In this document: in pieces, positions 32,953-41,494 of the stretch | Position numbering within the stretch: the first letter of the stretch is position 1 | How the letters are laid out: every line of letters begins with the position of its first letter | Origin: Streptomyces sp. DG2A-72 | GTDB taxonomy: Bacteria > Actinomycetota > Actinomycetes > Streptomycetales > Streptomycetaceae | Length of the DNA: 64,000 nucleotides | Assembly: GCF_030499575.1 (NCBI RefSeq) | Contig: NZ_JASTLC010000001.1 | Location: forward strand, 1,488,001 to 1,552,000 | Direction of reading: 5' to 3' | Position numbers and translations under genes: made by a program | Notes under the pieces: model-generated | The model's database searches: none | Seen by the model: only the letters and a program-made list of their open reading frames with translations | Told to the model about the DNA's origin: nothing

Positions 32953-34770
32953 TCAATCCCAGTAGCTGCCCTGCACCATGGCTCGCGGACTGCCGTGGTG
33001 CAGGATCAGTGTGTCCGGGTCCGCCGGCAGGTCAACTTCGCCGAAGTGGACCTGGCGGTAGGCGATGCGCAGCATGACGATGGCGTGCCGCAGTGCGGCG
33101 TACAGCATGTAGAAGTCCATGTCGCGCGGGGTGTGGCCGGTGAGGCGCGCGTAGCGCTCCTCGACCCGGTCGAAGCGGTGCAGGTACACAGTCCAGCCGA
33201 GGTCGACCTTGCGCGGGGCCAGGGCCGCCATCTCCCAGTCGAGGACGGCGGCGGGTTCGAAGCCGTCGTACACGACGTTTCCGATGCGTGCGTCGCCCCG
33301 GTTGAGCACCGGCGTGCCCGTTTCGCGCGGCCAGAGTTCCTCAAGCCGCTCGAAGGCGTTCTCGATGAGGGGTGAGCGGGCGAGTCCGTCGACGACCCAG
33401 GCGTAGTAGGCGCGTTGAGCCGTGACGTGGCGGCGCAGGGCGTCGCCGTCACCCGGCAGGGCGAGGAACTCGGCCTCACGCGGCGGGACTTGGTCGTGCA
33501 GCCGGGCCAACAGCCCGATGGTCGCCGCCTCCAGATGCGCACGCTCCGCGTCGCTCGCCGCGTGCAGCCAGTTTCCCTCGTACGTGTAAGGCATGACGTG
33601 CGGCGGCACCCGCCCCTGCAGGCGCTCCATGACGAAGAACGGCGCCCCGAGCGGGCCGGGGCCCTCCTCCAGCCACAGCACCCTGGGCACCGGGAGGTCG
33701 GTGTACGCCTCCGGGTCCGTCGCGAGCCTCAATGCGCAGGCGTGCAGGGGTGGTTCGGGGTGTTCGAGGTCGAAGAGCAGGGTCTCGCTGGACATGCCGT
33801 TCGTGGCGGGCACGGTGACGCGGACGGCTTTGGCGCCGGGCAGCCGGGTGCCGAGCCAGGCGGTGAGACGGCGGGCGACGTCCTCGGGGTCGCGGGTGGT
33901 GGTGCGGGGCCGGGGTGCCGTGGGTGCCATGTCACACACCACCTGGGGCGCAACCGACGTGAAGTCCGTGAACCCGCTCGGATCATGCCGTCCGAACGAC
34001 CCGTGCTCGAAGAGGTCGTACGTGCGGCGGTCGGTCCAGCCGTGGCCGCGCCAGGTGCCGTGCCGCCAGTCGTCGGCGGGTGGGTGGCCGGCGCCGATCG
34101 CGAGCGGGGAGGAGGTCAGGATCTCCACGTCCAACTCCGTCGGCTTGCGTATGTCGCCGAGCTGGATGCCGAGCACCCAGGCCAGGCGGGTGGCACGCAG
34201 CGGGTCGGCGCCGGTGAGCGAGCGGTGGCCGTCGGCGTCCTCCTGGGTGATGACCATCAGGAAGCGATCCTCGAAACGGACCGCGGATCCAGCCGTCGCA
34301 GTGGCCGGCCTGGACGAAGCGCCTGCCCTCCAGGGTGAGCCGGGCGCCGCGCCGCTGGAGGTGGTGCGGCTCCCACAGGGCGGGGAAGTCGGCCGACCAG
34401 TTGATCTCGTACGACAGCCCGTCCGCATCGCCCGGATCGGCCGCGCAGCTCAACACGAAGTCCTGCAGCGGCCGTTCGACGAGAATGCGCACGGCCCGAC
34501 CGCGAGCCGCATCCGGTCCTCCCCCCGGGCGTCCGACGCCCGTACCGCATGCAGCGTGTCCCCCACCCGCAGGGTCGCGTACGCGTCGACGACCCCCACG
34601 TTCGGATACACCCCGAGCCCGAGAATCAGCAGCGCCCGTCCCTCGTGGTCGACGACGTGGAAGATGCAGCGGTCGTAGGCGTTCCGGTCGCCGGTCGCCA
34701 CGTGCTTCATGGACAGGGGGACCTGGTGCACCGGGTACTCGTCGAGCGGTACAGGACGATCGTCGGCCAT
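32953..34770 (-). pseudogene. phosphotransferase (APH-fold) gene with frameshifts and deletions
   Basis: An ATG at 34770 with GGGAGG upstream starts MADDRPVPLDEYPVHQVPLS and reads to LAVGP, where a one-base deletion (near 34492-34498) shifts the frame to RILVERPLQDFVLS. A second lesion near 34281-34288 shifts the frame again and removes roughly 45 residues before VRFEDRFLMVI. A further block before FEHGSFGRHDPSG also looks shortened. The C-terminal aminoglycoside-phosphotransferase-like domain is intact (NRGDARIGNVVYD catalytic loop, then AAVLDWE). The full-length N-terminal region cannot be made. A truncated kinase domain might be. Family activity is unknown. Confidence 0.75.
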
Positions 34771-34909
34771 GGCATACCTCCCTGGAGGCAGCGCGATTGA
34801 CGGTACGTCAGGTAATCGGAGGAAACCATATACGGAGCAATACGTCCGCGAACTCACAGACGATTTCGCAGCTCGGTGACCTGCCGATCGGCCCGTGCGT
34901 TGGCCAGGT

Positions 34910-35158
34910 ATGACCCCCACCTATCCGGCGACGGGACGAGCCCGCCGGGTGTTCGTTCCGGCGCCCGCAAAATCGGTTCCGCCGGCGCCGCCACAGCCCC
35001 AGGATCCCCCCATCTACCGCGATCTCATGCGCAAGTGGGCCGACCGCGGGCGCACCCTGCCGGGACGCCACGACCCGGAGTGGATCCGGCTCGCGGCGCC
35101 GCCGCGCGGACTGAGTCAGGTCAGCGGGTCTCGGGACCCGCGAGATGACGGGCGATGA
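34910..35158 (+). CDS. small conserved protein of unknown function
   Basis: The 82-residue product has a Pro-rich N-terminal half and a compact basic C-terminal segment, YRDLMRKWADRGRTLPGRHD and PEWIRLAAPPRG, that I associate with a short protein seen next to this acyl-CoA dehydrogenase in other Streptomyces. No membrane or export signal is present. The start is uncertain: ATG at 34910 has no clear ribosome site, and GTG at 34895 is in frame. The last 38 bases overlap the 3' end of the converging acyl-CoA dehydrogenase gene. Confidence 0.5.
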   Translation: MTPTYPATGRARRVFVPAPAKSVPPAPPQPQDPPIYRDLMRKWADRGRTLPGRHDPEWIRLAAPPRGLSQVSGSRDPRDDGR

Positions 35159-36329
35159 CCATCCGCTGGATCTGGTTGGTGCCCTCGACGATCTGCAGCA
35201 CCTTGGCCTCGCGCATATAGCGCTCGACCGGGAAGTCGGCCGTGTAGCCGTACCCGCCGAGGACCTGGACGGCGTCCGTGGTGACCTTCATCGCCGTGTC
35301 GGTGCAGTGCAGCTTGGCCATGGCGGCCTGCTTGGCGAACGGCCGCCCGGCGTCCCGCAGCCGCGCCGCTGCCAGATACAGCGCTCGGCCCGCCTCGATC
35401 TGGGTCGCCATGTCGGCGAGCAGGAAACGCAGCCCCTGGAAGTCGGAGATCGGCCGCCCGAACTGCTGCCGTCCGGTGGCGTACGCCAGCGCCTCGTCGA
35501 GCGCCGCCTGGGCCAGGCCGATGGCGCAGGCCGCGATGCCGAGCCGCCCGGAGTCGAGCGCGGCGAGGGCGATCGCGAAGCCCTGCCCCTCGTCGCCGAT
35601 CCGCCGTTCGTCGGGCACCCGCACCCCGTCGAAGTGGACCTGCGCGGTCGGCGACCCCTTCATGCCCATCTTCTTCTCCGGCGCCGCCGCGCTCAGCCCC
35701 TCCGCGTCGGCGGGCACCAGGAACGCGGTGATCCCGCGCGCACCCTCCGCGCCGGTACGGGCCATGACCGTATAGAAGTCGGCGACCCCGCCATGGGTGA
35801 TCCAGGCCTTCGTGCCGGTGATCATCCAGTCTCCCCCACTCTCGGCTGCGCTCGAGCGGGAGGGGCCCCCGTCGTCCCGCACGGCCTTCGTCCGCAGTGA
35901 GGCCGCGTCCGAGCCGGACGACGGCTCGGACAGGCAGTACGCGCCGAGAAGCCCGCCGCCGAGCATGTCGGGCAGGAACTCGACCTGCTGCTGCTTGCTG
36001 CCGTAGGTGGCGAGCGCATAGCAGGACAGGGAGTGGACGCTCACCCCGAGGCCGACGGTGAGCCGGGCCGCGGCCAGCTCTTCGAGGACCTGGAGGTAGA
36101 TCTCGTACGGCTGGTCGCCGCCGCCGTACTCGGAGTCGTACGGCAGGCCGAGGAGGCCGGATTCCGAGAGCAGGGTGAAGATCTCGCGCGGGAAGCGTCC
36201 GGCGTCTTCCTCCTCGGCCGCCTTCGGGGCGATCTCGCGCTGAGCGATGTCACGAACGAGGGCGAGCAGATCCCGTGCCTCGTCCGTGGGCAGTTGTCTG
36301 TCCACCGGCTGCGGGGTGCGGTCGGTCAT
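35121..36329 (-). CDS. acyl-CoA dehydrogenase with an in-frame repeat insertion
   Basis: The 402-residue flavoenzyme oxidises acyl-CoA to enoyl-CoA, passing electrons to ETF. N-terminal helical, middle beta and C-terminal helical domains are all present: AYCLSEPSSGSDAASLRTKA (FAD/substrate), WMITGTKAWITHGG, GYGYTADFPVERYMREAKV and IVEGTNQIQR, with the catalytic Glu in the last. Between VRDDGG and GDWMITG is a surface-loop insertion of about 11 residues (PSRSSAAES) encoded by a palindromic interspersed repeat, absent from typical relatives. ATG at 36329 follows AGGGAGGAGAG. Confidence 0.9.
   Translation of the reverse strand: MTDRTPQPVDRQLPTDEARDLLALVRDIAQREIAPKAAEEEDAGRFPREIFTLLSESGLLGLPYDSEYGGGDQPYEIYLQVLEELAAARLTVGLGVSVHSLSCYALATYGSKQQQVEFLPDMLGGGLLGAYCLSEPSSGSDAASLRTKAVRDDGGPSRSSAAESGGDWMITGTKAWITHGGVADFYTVMARTGAEGARGITAFLVPADAEGLSAAAPEKKMGMKGSPTAQVHFDGVRVPDERRIGDEGQGFAIALAALDSGRLGIAACAIGLAQAALDEALAYATGRQQFGRPISDFQGLRFLLADMATQIEAGRALYLAAARLRDAGRPFAKQAAMAKLHCTDTAMKVTTDAVQVLGGYGYTADFPVERYMREAKVLQIVEGTNQIQRMVIARHLAGPETR
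35831..35870. repeat. palindromic interspersed repeat inside the acyl-CoA dehydrogenase gene
   Basis: CTCCCCCACTCTCGGCTGCG and CTCGAGCGGGAGGGGCCCCC together form an imperfect hairpin centred on the perfect palindrome CGCTCGAGCG (35849-35858). Similar C-run/G-run palindromes are common between Streptomyces genes (from memory). A related element lies at 43383-43420. Here it is inserted in a coding sequence with the frame kept. Confidence 0.65.
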
Positions 36330-36540
36330 GGCGACGCTCTCCTCCCTGACGGGCACTGACGGGCGCGCCTGGTGGGTGGGGCGGCTCCGACGGTCTGTCT
36401 CGATGCGGGCCGGTGCTCGGGTCCTCCCGGGTTGCGGAAGGTTCTGACCAGCGGCTCTGCGCTGTGAGTATGCCCGATCGAAGGCTCTCCGTCACCAGTT
36501 AACGACCGCTTACTCCAGGGATATTCCAGGCGCCGAAAAT

Positions 36541-36581
36541 TGGTCCGAACCATTGACCTGCTGGTCTAGTCCTCCTACCGT
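36541..36581 (+). promoter_or_regulatory. chitinase promoter with two DasR-like operators
   Basis: TGGTCCGAACCA (36541-36552) and TGGTCTAGTCCT (36562-36573) are two copies of the direct-repeat/dre element known from Streptomyces chitinase promoters (DasR consensus close to ACTGGTCTAGACCACT). They flank a promoter: TTGACC at 36553-36558, a 17-base spacer and TACCGT at 36576-36581. DasR is released by glucosamine-6-phosphate, linking expression to chitin use. Confidence 0.85.
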
Positions 36582-36654
36582 TGGCGCGCATCATCGCTTG
36601 AACGCGTTCATGCCAATCGACCCGCACTCCCTCTCCCCCACGAGGAGACACCCG

Positions 36655-37887
<1,233 letters not shown>

Positions 37888-37905
37888 CCCCATTCCACGG
37901 GGCTT

Positions 37906-37934
37906 GGGGCGGAGGACCACGAGACCTCCGCCCC
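37906..37934. terminator. two-way terminator between chitinase and TetR genes
   Basis: GGGGCGGAGG (37906-37915) and CCTCCGCCCC (37925-37934) form a perfect 10-bp stem with a nine-base loop, followed by TT. It separates the converging ends of the two genes. Confidence 0.8.
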
Positions 37935-37943
37935 TTGGGCTGT

Positions 37944-38603
37944 TCAGGTGTCCCGGCGGGCGGGCTGGGGAGCGGGGTAGGACGGGTCCAGTTCTTCGAT
38001 GGCGCGCATCGCGCCGCCCAGCGACTTCACCAGCAGTTCGCACATGACGTCGCGGGAGAGTTCGGGGCGGTCGATCCAGTCCAGGGCGGCACCTTCGACA
38101 CTGCACACCCAGGCGAGCAGGCCCATGCGGGCCAGCGGGGCGATGTCGCCGCTGCCGTACGCACCCTCGGCGATGGTCGCGACGATCGCCTCGCGCACCC
38201 CGTCCCGGATGGCGTGCACCTCGGCATCGAATCCGACGCCACCGCTGACGATGGTGCGGTAGGCGGCCTGGTTGTGCTCGGCGTAGCGCAGATAGCTGTC
38301 GATCGTGCGGTGGACGCGGTCCACCGGCGGCAGTTCGAGACCGCTCGCGGCGTAAGTGACCAGGTCGGCGACGGAGTCCTTGATGATCGCCAGGTAGTAG
38401 CCGCGCTTGGACTGGAAGTAGTAGTAGATCAGCCCCTTGGCCACCTGCGCCTGCCGGGCGATGTCGTCCATCGAGAGCGCGTCGTAGGACGTGTCGGCGA
38501 ACAACTTCCGCCCGATGGCGATGAGTTCGGCGCGACGCGCCAGCGAGCGCTCGGTGCCGCGCACCCGGGGGTGTTCGGCGTCGCGCTGGTGGCTGATATT
38601 CAA
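37944..38603 (-). CDS. TetR-family regulator
   Basis: The 219-residue regulator has an N-terminal TetR helix-turn-helix (about 25-70: DALSMDDIARQAQVAKGLIY, then YYFQSKRGYY) and a helical ligand domain. The start is TTG at 38603, with CAGGG upstream as a weak ribosome site. No ATG lies nearer. It precedes no obvious target on its own strand. The neighbouring small membrane gene or the chitinase/C39 region could be targets, but nothing in the sequence decides this. Confidence 0.82.
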   Translation of the reverse strand: MNISHQRDAEHPRVRGTERSLARRAELIAIGRKLFADTSYDALSMDDIARQAQVAKGLIYYYFQSKRGYYLAIIKDSVADLVTYAASGLELPPVDRVHRTIDSYLRYAEHNQAAYRTIVSGGVGFDAEVHAIRDGVREAIVATIAEGAYGSGDIAPLARMGLLAWVCSVEGAALDWIDRPELSRDVMCELLVKSLGGAMRAIEELDPSYPAPQPARRDT

Positions 38604-38669
38604 TTTCGACCCTGGTCTTCAACGGGCTGCGGGACATCCGCAGTATGTCAGGTCGAACAGGGGATCAGG

Positions 38670-38816
38670 TCACAGCAGTCCGAGTTGGGCCACGAGCATC
38701 GCGACCACCACGACGAGGGTCCAGCCCATGACGTGCTCGAAGATCTCCGGGCCGTCGTCCTTGGGGCCGCCCGTCCGGGCGCGGGCGCGGGAGGCGGTGG
38801 CTGCGTTCGCGGTCAT
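38670..38816 (-). CDS. SCO1431-family small membrane protein
   Basis: The 48-residue product has a basic, Ala/Arg-rich N-terminus (ATASRARARTGGPKDDGPE) and one C-terminal membrane helix (MGWTLVVVVAMLVAQLGLL). Size and sequence match the Streptomyces 'SCO1431 family' of tiny membrane proteins, function unknown. ATG at 38816 follows AAGGTGG. An upstream in-frame ATG is less likely. The gene sits 66 bases before the TetR start on the same strand, so the two could be cotranscribed. Confidence 0.8.
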   Translation of the reverse strand: MTANAATASRARARTGGPKDDGPEIFEHVMGWTLVVVVAMLVAQLGLL

Positions 38817-38882
38817 GATGTCCACCTTGCCAGCATCAGGGGCTTTTGCGGCCGAGACGTTGCTCACAGCCCGGCGGACGCG

Positions 38883-40235
38883 TCAGCGCACGCCCACGGC
38901 CTCCAGCGCCAGGCGCTGCTGAGCGGTCGGCTGCGCCGGGAAGTACAGATAGCAGACGCCGCCCGTGCCGGAGACGACGTCGCCCGCGGCGTCGTACCGC
39001 TTGGTGCGGAGCCAGATGTTCTCCCACTCCCGGCGCCGGTAGACGCGTCGCACCGCCTCGTTGCTCGGTGAGGCCGGGTCGCCCGCGATCACATCGCCGT
39101 CCTCCGTGAACCCGATGACCGTCATCAGATGGCCGGCGGTCCCGTATCCCGCCCCCGTCAGCTCGCTCGCCAGGAAGGACTGGGACGTCATGGCCGGAAT
39201 GCCGGCCGCGATCAGCGTCTCCAGGTCGGTGAGCGAACCGAGCCGGGTGACCACGCCCTGGAGCCCCTTGAAGGTGGCGGCGTAGGCGGCGTTGAACGGC
39301 CAGTTGCCACAGCCCGCGTACTGGTGGTCGTAGGTGAACCGGGCCGCGTGGCACACCTGCGGATCGGCGTACGACGGGTCGACCCAGGCCAGCTGCTCGG
39401 CCGTGAGACGGCCGCCCCAGTACTCGATGATCATCTGCGAGGAGGCGGGGCTGCACCAGGCCTCGCCACCGTTGTCGTACTCGGGGTACTGGCCCTGGTG
39501 GATGTCCTGCGAGTAGCGCGGCACGGCCAGTTCCCGGGCCAGGCCGGGCGTGGAGGCCGGGACGGTGAAGCGGTCGGGGACGTCGGAGCCCATCGCGCCC
39601 AGCCGCCACACGGTGGGGGTGCTCTTCGTGCCCGGCTTGCGGTAGAGGGTCAGCCGCAGCCGGTACGACGCCAGCCGCAGCCCCGTCGACGGGTCGTCAA
39701 TCGCCAAGGTGTCCGTCCAGACGCTGCTCCTGCCGTCGCTCTGGCCGTCGACCGACGTGCGCTTGATGTCCCGGTCACCGGCGGCCCAACGGCCCATCAC
39801 GTACCAGGGGGTGTTCGTGCCGTCCGGATACGTCCCCCGCAGCTCGACCTGGAGCCAGGTGCCGCCCGGGGTGTGCGCGTTCCACGACGCGATCGCCTCG
39901 GCCGAGGGGACGGAGAGCCGGTGGACGGGGGACGTCCAGGTCGCGTACTCCCAGGTGGCCGTCCTGCCGGTGTGCGGGTCGGTGTAGTCGACGGTGCCGG
40001 CGGGGGCGTCGAGCACGACGCCGGGGCGGGCGCCGACGACGGCCCGGGTGCCGCGCGCGGTGCCGCCCCGCCAGTCGGCGTACGTGGTCCAGGCGCGGTT
40101 GTCGACAAAGCCGGGCAGGGCCTGCGTGGGGTCCTCGGCGTCCGCCAGGGCGGAGGGGGCCGAGCCGCCCGCGACGGCCGCGACGACGGTGGCGGCCAGG
40201 ACGCTTCTGCGGGACGGCTGTTCGGCTCTGCTCAT
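38883..40235 (-). CDS. Tat-exported C39-like peptidase family protein
   Basis: The 450-residue protein starts with a twin-arginine signal (QPSRRSVLAATVVAAVAGG). A beta-rich middle region (about 60-250) resembles a carbohydrate-binding or lectin-like fold. The C-terminal half (about 255-445) carries a papain-like C39 signature: EAWCSPASSQMIIEYWGG with the Cys nucleophile, and GTAGHLMTVIGF with the His. Homologues are annotated as C39-family or peptidase-like secreted proteins. The substrate is unknown, perhaps a cell-wall peptide. ATG at 40235 has only a weak GGGGGA upstream. Confidence 0.8.
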   Translation of the reverse strand: MSRAEQPSRRSVLAATVVAAVAGGSAPSALADAEDPTQALPGFVDNRAWTTYADWRGGTARGTRAVVGARPGVVLDAPAGTVDYTDPHTGRTATWEYATWTSPVHRLSVPSAEAIASWNAHTPGGTWLQVELRGTYPDGTNTPWYVMGRWAAGDRDIKRTSVDGQSDGRSSVWTDTLAIDDPSTGLRLASYRLRLTLYRKPGTKSTPTVWRLGAMGSDVPDRFTVPASTPGLARELAVPRYSQDIHQGQYPEYDNGGEAWCSPASSQMIIEYWGGRLTAEQLAWVDPSYADPQVCHAARFTYDHQYAGCGNWPFNAAYAATFKGLQGVVTRLGSLTDLETLIAAGIPAMTSQSFLASELTGAGYGTAGHLMTVIGFTEDGDVIAGDPASPSNEAVRRVYRRREWENIWLRTKRYDAAGDVVSGTGGVCYLYFPAQPTAQQRLALEAVGVR

Positions 40236-40413
40236 GGGCGGCAATCCCCCAGGTGTCCGAGTCGGGGCAGGTCCGGTGCACGGTGGTGCGCCCACTATGG
40301 ACGGAGGCGATGTGCTCGGGCCAGCACATCCACTGATGCCACACCCACCAATATTGGTGTTGACCACTGTCACGACCTGCGGCGCAGCCCCGCGCCTAGA
40401 ATGAATCCACCCC

Positions 40414-41058
40414 CTGTCCGCACCCCCGGGAATCACGATTCACGACCTCGCCCTCAGGCTCCGCCGCCTCCCCCCGTCCTGCGGCCCGGTCCGTCTGATC
40501 GGGATCGACGGACACGCCGGCTCCGGAAAGTCCACGTTCGCCGGGCAGCTGGCCGACGCGCTGGGCGGCGCTCCCGTGCTCCGTCTCGACGACATCGCGA
40601 GCCACGACGAACTGTTCGACTGGACGGACCGGCTGCTGGCCCAGGTGATCAAGCCGCTCTCGCAGGGCAGGACCGCGCGCTATGCCCCGTACGACTGGCG
40701 CGACCGCCGTTTCGGACCGGACCGCTCCCTGCCGCCCGCACCCGTGGTCCTCGTCGAGGGCGTCGGCGCCGGACGTCGGGCACTGCGCCCGCACCTGGCC
40801 CATCTGCTGTGGATGGAGTTGCCGCACGAGGAGGCCTGGACGCGGGGGCGGAACCGGGACGGGGAGGAGCAGCGGGAGTTCTGGGCCGGGTGGGTCGAGG
40901 CGGAGCGGCGGCATTTCGCCGATGACCCTTCGCGCCCCTTCGCCGACCTCCTGGTACGACAGTGCGAAAAGGGATACAAGGTGTCTCCGGGGCCCGTTGG
41001 AATGGCTGGTCCGGACCGGGAAATCACACACGGTGACGGGCCATCGGCAATGTGCTGA
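40414..41058 (+). CDS. uridine kinase-like P-loop protein, start unresolved
   Basis: The frame encodes a P-loop kinase-type protein: LIGIDGHAGSGKSTFAGQLA (Walker A), LRLDDIASHDEL, YDWRDRRFG, VVLVEGVGAGRRAL and a lid-like REFWAGWVEAERRHF. It resembles small uridine-kinase/NMP-kinase homologues of actinobacteria. The first ATG, GTG or TTG in frame is GTG 40576, which would cut off the Walker A. The frame is open from 40405, so translation may start at CTG 40414, or an ATG at 40401 may be joined by a one-base frameshift. A TAGAAT -10-like hexamer at 40397-40402 places the transcript start nearby. Confidence 0.6.
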   Translation: MSAPPGITIHDLALRLRRLPPSCGPVRLIGIDGHAGSGKSTFAGQLADALGGAPVLRLDDIASHDELFDWTDRLLAQVIKPLSQGRTARYAPYDWRDRRFGPDRSLPPAPVVLVEGVGAGRRALRPHLAHLLWMELPHEEAWTRGRNRDGEEQREFWAGWVEAERRHFADDPSRPFADLLVRQCEKGYKVSPGPVGMAGPDREITHGDGPSAMC

Positions 41059-41107
41059 ACTTGTGAAGACCCGTGCGTTCGAACTTCGCGGAGTCCCCCA
41101 ACTCGGC

Positions 41108-41215
41108 TTGACCCGGGGGCCGTACAGGTCTTACGTTCTCAATGTGCGGCCATTTGAGAGCCGCCGACAGACGCGAAGCCCCCGGTTGTTCCCCCGTGAT
41201 CGGGGGCTTCGTTCT
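41108..41215 (+). ncRNA. candidate small RNA with own promoter and terminator
   Basis: TTGACC (41108-41113), an 18-base spacer and TACGTT (41132-41137) form a good housekeeping-type promoter in a gene-free gap. The predicted RNA (about 41144-41215) has a first hairpin GCGGC/GCCGC (41146-41164) and a strong 11-bp hairpin CGAAGCCCCCG/CGGGGGCTTCG (41174-41184 with 41201-41211) followed by TTCTGTCCTCTTC. Inside it a competing hairpin CCCCCG-TGAT-CGGGGG (41191-41206) can form. It could be a free RNA or an attenuated leader of the AAA+ ATPase gene 280 bases downstream. Bases 41216-41494 show no other feature. Confidence 0.45.
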
Positions 41216-41494
41216 GTCCTCTTCACCTATTTCGGGCGCTGCCCGGCATGATTCGCTCACCCTCGGTCACCGAGCCGAGTGCGCCCCATCTGCTCCCACC
41301 TCGTCAAACGGCCCGTGCGGCACCCTGGGGCGGGCGACACCTGCGCAGGTACGATGCCCTCGTTGCGACCTTCGGACGGCTGCTCTGCGCACCGTTGCAA
41401 CTCCGGTCCGCGGTAGGGCGGTTCGACCAAGGCTGCCGACGGGCACCGGGCCCGGCGGCGAACCGAACGGGGGCACGGTTTGTGGGGGGACGTG

